A stretch of DNA of 33,687 bases from positions 1 to 33,687 of the forward strand of contig UROG01000031.1 in NCBI GenBank assembly GCA_900549485.1, written 5' to 3'. Both the position numbers and the translations under genes were made by a program. The notes under the pieces were generated by a model that had not been told where the DNA came from, did not search any database, and saw nothing but the letters and a program-made list of their open reading frames with translations. Source of the DNA: an uncultured Eubacteriales bacterium (lineage in GTDB: Bacteria; Bacillota; Clostridia; Oscillospirales; Oscillospiraceae). This document shows, piece after piece, positions 29,580-33,687 of this stretch (position 1 is the stretch's first letter; each line of letters begins with the position of its first letter).

Positions 29580-30407
29580 TTATAAAGCATTTTTAGGACA
29601 TTCCCTTACGCATTCCATGCACAGTATACACTCCGTGCCGTTTTCCCTTTTTCTTGAATTGTCCGTTATATCCACATTCATCGGACAGATTTTTTTGCAT
29701 CTCCCGCAGGAGACGCATTTTTCCTTGTCGCAAGTGATCCTGAACAGTGCAAAATAGCTCATGGGTTTCAGGAAAACAGTGATCGGGCATATGTATTTGC
29801 AGAAAGCCCGGTTATCATGAAACGCGAATGCAAGCGCCGTGCCGAGCGCATAGTAAAGCACGTTGCCGCCAAGAAACAGCCAGAACATTATACGCTCCAG
29901 ATTCCCCACGTGGGTGATGAACAGCATCGCCACAAGGATAAAGGACGCGGCAAAGGTGATATAACGGATAAAGCCCAATTTCCTGCGCGGCTCCTTCGGC
30001 TGTCTGTACGGCAGAAAGTCAAGCAGCATCGCAGTCCAGCACGCATATCCGCACCAGCCTCTTCCGAACACCAGCGGCCCGAATATTTTCGCAACAGCGT
30101 AATGGATCGTAGCAGCTTCAAACACTCCGGTAAAGAGATAGTACCAGAAGCCCTCGATCTGCATATTCTCCCCGCGTATAAGTCCAAGGTAGACCAGCAT
30201 ATATGTACCGATGAAAAGCTGCGCGAATCGTCTCGCGTTCCTGTGCTTTTTTGCAAACAGAAACAGCGACACTGCCAGCACCGTGCCGATGTAGCTGAAG
30301 TTGATAAGGTAAAACAGATTGTCCTTCGTGCGCCATAATGTCACAGCCACTGCTTCAAAAATCGCCCACATAAGGAGCGGCACCGTGATTTCCTTTTTGT
30401 TTTTCAT
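29580..30407 (-). CDS. Membrane polyferredoxin (4Fe-4S, NapH/YccM-like)
   Basis: A 275-residue protein with five or six hydrophobic segments, then two 4Fe-4S motifs near the C-terminus: CVSCGRCKKICP and CILCMECVRECP. Membrane cysteine motifs WCGYACW (FGRGWCGYACW) and CKYICP are the family marks of NapH, CcoG and RdxA-type electron carriers. It probably passes electrons across or along the membrane; partners are not encoded nearby. ATG 30407 follows GGGGAGGAAAG; the longer upstream frame has no ribosome site. A small hairpin (CCGCTGTCC/GGACGGCG) lies just before it at about 30425-30446. Confidence 0.88.
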   Translation of the reverse strand: MKNKKEITVPLLMWAIFEAVAVTLWRTKDNLFYLINFSYIGTVLAVSLFLFAKKHRNARRFAQLFIGTYMLVYLGLIRGENMQIEGFWYYLFTGVFEAATIHYAVAKIFGPLVFGRGWCGYACWTAMLLDFLPYRQPKEPRRKLGFIRYITFAASFILVAMLFITHVGNLERIMFWLFLGGNVLYYALGTALAFAFHDNRAFCKYICPITVFLKPMSYFALFRITCDKEKCVSCGRCKKICPMNVDITDNSRKRENGTECILCMECVRECPKNAL

Positions 30408-30496
30408 CTTTCCTCCCCGATTTTCGCCGTCCTTTGGACAGCGGTTTTTGCCCCCACTTTTTATTTTCTGATTGTGTTGCCCCACTTTAAAGCTAT

Positions 30497-31915
30497 TCAA
30501 ATCTCATGCTTTGTATCACGAGTCACCTGGCGGGAACCTTCAGTTTGAACTATTCGGAAATTCCGGATAGTTGCAGACTCTTCTAATTCACTATCTGCAT
30601 CGGATTTTACAGAAGGAATATGAAGAGAAAGCCATTCTTTCCATATTTCCTGGGTTCTTAACCCTTCTGACTGTTGGGCATGAATGTGTTCAAGACTCCA
30701 GGTAACTTTACCGCCCTTGCCAAACTTGTATTTGTCAAAAGGAAACCACTGAGAATTCTCGCCATTTCTACGAACTGACTCAACATTAAATAACAAAAGC
30801 AATGTAGCAATTCTCTTTTGATCCAAGGGCTTCTCATAGCTTAAATCTGCATAGTTTACTTTTATTTTGATGCTTTCTCTAATATATCCGTCAAGGGATT
30901 CCCTAAACTCATCTTTTGTTTTATTCTTTGAAAGATCGAATATTTTTTGCAATGTTAGAGTTCCAGAAGCAATAAGATATCCGATTTTATGATAAAGTTC
31001 ATGGTTACCGTGCCAGTCCTTCAGAATCAAGAATGTCTGTTGAATTCTGCGCCAGATGCTGTCAAGCGTTTTTGCCTGTCGCATTTCATCAAATTTAAAG
31101 AATGTGTAGTACTTCTCCCTATTATCAGCGGGCTTACCTGAAATCAGATCCAACACAAGGTCGATTCGTGTTTGATAGGCGGTATTCGTTGTGTTTGTCA
31201 AAAAATACCACAGAGAATTATTGTGCAGTTCCTTTTCTATGTTGTCCCATTGAAGGGAGATCTCCTCTTGCTTTTCTTTATCAACGTTTTTATCTGCGCC
31301 TTTACTGAGGAACATAGCCTTTACCAGTTCCGCATTTGTCAATGGGATTTTTCCAATGTTCAGTCTGGTAAACAAACCTATAGCGTCCTCGGTTTCGCCT
31401 ACTTCGTACCATATTATTTTTACAATTTCATCAAAATACTTGTTTACATTTGTAAGCGTTGATTTTCTGTCTCTTGCGGCAAACCACTTCTTGATGCTTT
31501 CATAAGCAGAACAAAGAAACCAGAAATCGATATTCTCATTCTTGCGTGATTCGTCAATCGATTTTAAGAAATTCTCAGATTTATCTCTGGTTTCATACGA
31601 AAGGGTAAACCTCGGCTCATCAATAAAGCCAAAGCTCTCTTCATTCATAAAACGGTAAATAAGATAGATGGTCGTTAAACGCTGCTGACCATCAATCAGC
31701 TCATATCTATCGCCATTCTTTTTCACCACAACAGGCTGAAGGCAATAGTTTCTCTTGCCCTCTGTAGCATAAATATCGTCAAGTAATCTAACAACTTCGG
31801 TTTCTCCCCATCTATACCCACGCTGATAAGATGGAACAAAGAAGGCTCCGGTTATATCACCAACCAATTTTGTATCGAGTTTTATTTCGCTATTCATAGG
31901 ACTCCGAGCCTCCAT
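30497..31915 (-). CDS. DUF262 (GmrSD N-terminal / ParB-like) protein, C-terminus probably truncated
   Basis: 472 residues. The DUF262 core is clear: VPSYQRGYRWGETEVVRLLDDI and the nucleotide-binding DGQQRLTT motif (IDGQQRLTTIYLIYRF). Late in the protein WSLEHIHAQQ resembles the start of the DUF1524 HNH-type region, but homologues I know continue through a His/Asn stretch (NLALL, N-S-x-x-x-x-K-R), which is absent; the frame ends after TEGSRQVTRDTKHEI. DUF262 proteins occur in GmrSD type IV restriction and other anti-phage systems. ATG 31915 overlaps the stop of the XRE gene (TAATG) with AAGGA upstream; ATG 31897 with CGGAG is the alternative. The region is visibly more AT-rich than its neighbours, a sign of transfer. 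Confidence 0.85.
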   Translation of the reverse strand: MEARSPMNSEIKLDTKLVGDITGAFFVPSYQRGYRWGETEVVRLLDDIYATEGKRNYCLQPVVVKKNGDRYELIDGQQRLTTIYLIYRFMNEESFGFIDEPRFTLSYETRDKSENFLKSIDESRKNENIDFWFLCSAYESIKKWFAARDRKSTLTNVNKYFDEIVKIIWYEVGETEDAIGLFTRLNIGKIPLTNAELVKAMFLSKGADKNVDKEKQEEISLQWDNIEKELHNNSLWYFLTNTTNTAYQTRIDLVLDLISGKPADNREKYYTFFKFDEMRQAKTLDSIWRRIQQTFLILKDWHGNHELYHKIGYLIASGTLTLQKIFDLSKNKTKDEFRESLDGYIRESIKIKVNYADLSYEKPLDQKRIATLLLLFNVESVRRNGENSQWFPFDKYKFGKGGKVTWSLEHIHAQQSEGLRTQEIWKEWLSLHIPSVKSDADSELEESATIRNFRIVQTEGSRQVTRDTKHEI

Positions 31916-32127
31916 TACTGTTCCTTCTTCACATAGGTGATCTGGATATCGTAGCCCAGCTTCTCAAGCATCTCGACGAATACCTTGTTGACGATGCCGT
32001 CCTTCTTGTTTATCAGCCTGCTGATGTACGGAGCGGAAGTCCCTACCATCTCGGCAAGCTGCGCCTGGGTTACACGCCCTTCCAGACATTTGACCTTTAC
32101 ATCTATATTAAAATCATTCTTTACCAT
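31915..32127 (-). CDS. Small XRE-family helix-turn-helix regulator
   Basis: A 70-residue protein: VTQAQLAEMVGTSAPYISRLINKKDG is a standard Cro/CI helix-turn-helix, followed by VFVEMLEKLGYDIQITYVKKE, as in antitoxin-like or phage-type regulators. ATG 32127 follows GAGGTG. It is translationally coupled to the DUF262 gene (TAATG) and has a consensus promoter, so it probably controls this two-gene unit. Confidence 0.85.
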   Translation of the reverse strand: MVKNDFNIDVKVKCLEGRVTQAQLAEMVGTSAPYISRLINKKDGIVNKVFVEMLEKLGYDIQITYVKKEQ

Positions 32128-32175
32128 AACGCACCTCGTCTCCGGTGAAATATAATTGCACTCATAAGATAATTT

Positions 32176-32204
32176 ATTATACCAGAAGTTTATGTTTTTT
32201 TCAA
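32176..32204 (-). promoter_or_regulatory. Promoter of the XRE-DUF262 pair
   Basis: On the minus strand TTGAAA (32199-32204), 17 bases, TATAAT (32176-32181). It stands immediately after the terminator of the upstream element remnant, so the pair is an independent unit. Confidence 0.85.
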
Positions 32205-32214
32205 GGCAACGCAA

Positions 32215-32246
32215 AGAAAAAGACACCCGGAAATTTCCGAGTGCCC
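32215..32246 (-). terminator. Terminator of the mobile-element remnant
   Basis: On the minus strand CACTCGGAAA pairs with TTTCCGGGTG (one wobble), followed by TCTTTTTCTTT. It lies 33 bases after the recombinase stop. Confidence 0.8.
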
Positions 32247-32278
32247 TTATGCATCGTTATTGCAGCCTTGCCGTAGCG

Positions 32279-32509
32279 TTAGGTATCCACATCTATCGCC
32301 AGCCCGGAGTTGAACTCGACCGTAATCCTGTCATCGTAGACCGTGATCTTCTCGATCAGCCGCCTGACCAGCGTTTCGGAATATTCCGTGACCGCCGTCG
32401 TCTGCTCATCCATGAAGGCGATCATGGCTTTGATCCTGTCGATTTCGTCCTTGCGGACTGCCGCCTGCGTGAGAACGTTCTGCCGTCTTTCGTGGAGGGA
32501 TACTATAGC
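32279..32509 (-). pseudogene. C-terminal 76 residues of a large serine recombinase
   Basis: The frame reads AIVSLHERRQ, then QAAVRKDEIDRIKAMIAFMD, then YSETLVRRLIEKITVYDD and ends RITVEFNSGLAIDVDT. This is the usual C-terminal end of clostridial Tn4451/TnpX-type site-specific recombinases. The catalytic, recombinase and zinc-ribbon domains are missing; a TGA stands in frame at the upstream join (about 32510). The stop codon and terminator of the original gene are kept. Confidence 0.8.
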
Positions 32510-32669
32510 TCATCTGCCCATTGGAGATGTTCAGCAGCTTGGCAAGCTGCCCTCTGTCGGAGGCAGCCTGATTCAGCATGACCACAAATTCCGAGTTGGA
32601 AAGCATGGTGCTGGCCTGAACAGAATCCAGCAGATACCCCACATTCTGCGTGATTGCCGTGGGGTATGT
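32505..32669 (-). pseudogene. VirB4/TraE conjugation ATPase fragment
   Basis: About 55 residues, starting TYPTAITQNV, then GYLLDSVQASTMLSNSEF, then VVMLNQAASDRGQLAKLLNI and ending SNGQMSY. It corresponds to the C-terminal part of VirB4-type ATPases of Firmicutes conjugative elements, which continue with T/S-N-x-x-A-G-x-G-L. Both ends are cut: it follows the C40 peptidase sequence directly and runs into the recombinase fragment at 32503-32510. Confidence 0.75.
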
Positions 32670-33556
32670 ACTGAATGGGGTCGCCGCAGTGGATCATGAC
32701 GCCATCCCCGACATAAATGCCGACGTGGGACGCACCGGGGGTATCATACGTCCCAACGAGAAAGATGAGATCACCGGGCTGTGCATTCGCCTTTGAAACC
32801 GGCGTACAGACGTTGTAAAGCCCCTGTGCGCCCAGCCGCCCGGTAATCACAAGACCACTGTTTGTGAGAACGTAGCTGACGAAGCCGGAGCAGTCAAAGG
32901 ATATGTCGGGATTGGAGCCGCCCACACATACGGATAGCCGAGATACTTTTCCGCCTCGGTAATCAGCGTTGCAAACTTCTCGTCGTTCAGGTATTCCGGG
33001 TTGACATCGTAGTCGGCGGGAGGATTGGTGATGTACTTGTCTACATAGGGAGAGTCACCGAACAGATCCTCGCGGTTGCCCAGCACCGACATATACGTTG
33101 CGTACATGGAAAGCTGTTCCTGAGACATGATGTAGACCGGGACGTGGGAGAGATTGAAGTTTTCGAGCTTCACGTTGCAGATGTAGTAGTCATACGGGAC
33201 GCGATAGGTTTCCGTGTGCGTGTTGCCGTCTGCGTCCGTCCATGTGTCGGTTTCCGTGGGGTATCTGGTTTCGACGATAACCTCTTCGGTGAGGATGTAC
33301 TGCTTTTCAAACAGCATTTGGAGCGTACCTTGTACCTCATCCAGCGTGAACTCGCCCTCATGGAGAGCCGAGAGGATGGAGATCAGCACATAGGGGTCAT
33401 GCTCAATATCGTCCAGATCAAAGTGATACTCGTCATAGTCATGGGTGCTTTCATAGTTATCCAGATAGCTTTGCAGCTCTTGCTCCATCCGGCAATACTG
33501 CGCCTCCGCGCCGAGCATCGCGTCATCCTCGCTGAGATAGGAGGAAGCGATAACCG
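32670..33556 (-). pseudogene. C40 (NlpC/P60) peptidase of a conjugative element, frameshifted and truncated
   Basis: It starts within SVIASSYLSEDDAMLGAEAQ and follows the order of the ICE lytic protein family (CD1107/Orf14-like): the alpha/beta region EYHFDLDDIEHDPYVLISIL, then VPYDYYICNVKLENFNLSHV, then LSMYATYMSVLGNRE, then the NlpC/P60 domain. At AEKYLGYPYVW the frame breaks; FDCSGFVSYVL (catalytic Cys), SHVGIYVGDG (His) and MIHCGDP continue in another frame. One G is missing from a G-run (complement 32921-32923), where homologues read W-G-G-S. The N-terminal export segment and the last 15 or so residues are also missing. Such enzymes open peptidoglycan for the conjugation channel; this copy is inactive. 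Confidence 0.8.
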
Positions 33557-33687
33557 ACGAACCGGTCATGTCATTGAAAATATTGCTGCTGTCCCGCTCC
33601 TTTCGGGTGTGATGGACAACGAAGATGCAAACGCCGTGGTCATCGGCAAGCTTTTTCAGGCCGGACAGATCCTTGTAGTCCTGGGCA
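33555..33687 (-). pseudogene. RepA-like AAA ATPase fragment running off the right edge
   Basis: The frame ends YKDLSGLKKLADDHGVCIF, VVHHTRKERDSSNIFNDMTGSS. This is the Walker B and following region of RecA-like RepA (AAA_25) primases or helicases of plasmids and ICEs (H-H-T-R-K is characteristic). At MTGSS (33554-33560, GTTCGTCGG on the minus strand) it passes in frame into the C40 peptidase sequence, so the natural C-terminus is lost. The upstream part lies outside the window. Confidence 0.7.

Noticed and set aside
32192..32699. Plus-strand frames of 118-129 codons at the right end
   Set aside because: They are antisense to the recombinase and VirB4 fragments and match nothing recognisable.
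1..33687. CRISPR array or complete insertion sequence
   Set aside because: The only tandem repeats are the three 55-base units without spacers; no transposase with terminal inverted repeats was found.

Overview
The window looks like a chromosomal segment of an endospore-forming Clostridia bacterium (Firmicutes), probably a gut Oscillospirales or Ruminococcaceae-type organism. The reasons are a recognisable forespore sigma factor SigG, strong GGAGG ribosome binding sites, consensus TTGACA/TATAAT promoters, group II ECF transporters, DUF4430 surface proteins, a single-chain glycyl-tRNA synthetase and remnants of a Firmicutes-type integrative conjugative element. This placement is inferred from gene content only.

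Layout. Bases 1-2370 hold a sulfur block: an internally deleted mnmA, cysK behind a leader that looks like a cysteine-sensing attenuator, and a divergent Rrf2 regulator with two palindromes between them. Bases 2419-3510 hold sigG with a SigF-like promoter and a hairpin before its start, then several terminator-like hairpins. Bases 3526-6000 hold a metal P-type ATPase and a small DUF6110-like partner behind a palindromic operator. Bases 6046-6563 are non-coding repeats next to tRNA-Leu(UAA). Bases 6713-8833 hold an iron-sulfur flavoprotein, an LCP cell-wall ligase and a 59-residue Cys-rich membrane peptide. Bases 8888-10245 are a pantothenate pair (coaX and an ECF S component). Bases 10501-13869 are glyS and nadE; the NadE has lost its glutaminase nucleophile. 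Bases 13977-17743 are a sugar-type ABC transporter (binding protein, ATPase, permease). A TfoX-N protein follows.

The most interesting part is 18359-28826, a minus-strand operon behind a cobalamin riboswitch with its own terminator. In order of transcription it encodes a membrane-anchored DUF4430 (transcobalamin C-terminal-like) protein; a very large surface protein with DUF4430-like domains, cadherin-like domains, a PQQ-type beta-propeller, helical repeats and a C-terminal anchor; and a complete ECF transporter with two different T subunits, a fused double ATPase and an S subunit. I read this as a Gram-positive surface capture and uptake system for corrinoids. The large protein is interrupted in this copy by one in-frame TAA.

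Upstream of the operon are a CPBP protease and a polyferredoxin. Bases 30497-32204 are an AT-richer XRE/DUF262 pair that may be a defence module. Bases 32279-33687 are a chain of truncated conjugative-element genes (RepA-like ATPase, C40 peptidase, VirB4, serine recombinase) joined end to end. Several genes in this window (mnmA, the propeller protein, the C40 peptidase, the ICE fragments) carry disruptive changes. They may be real decay or assembly artefacts, and read mapping would separate the two.
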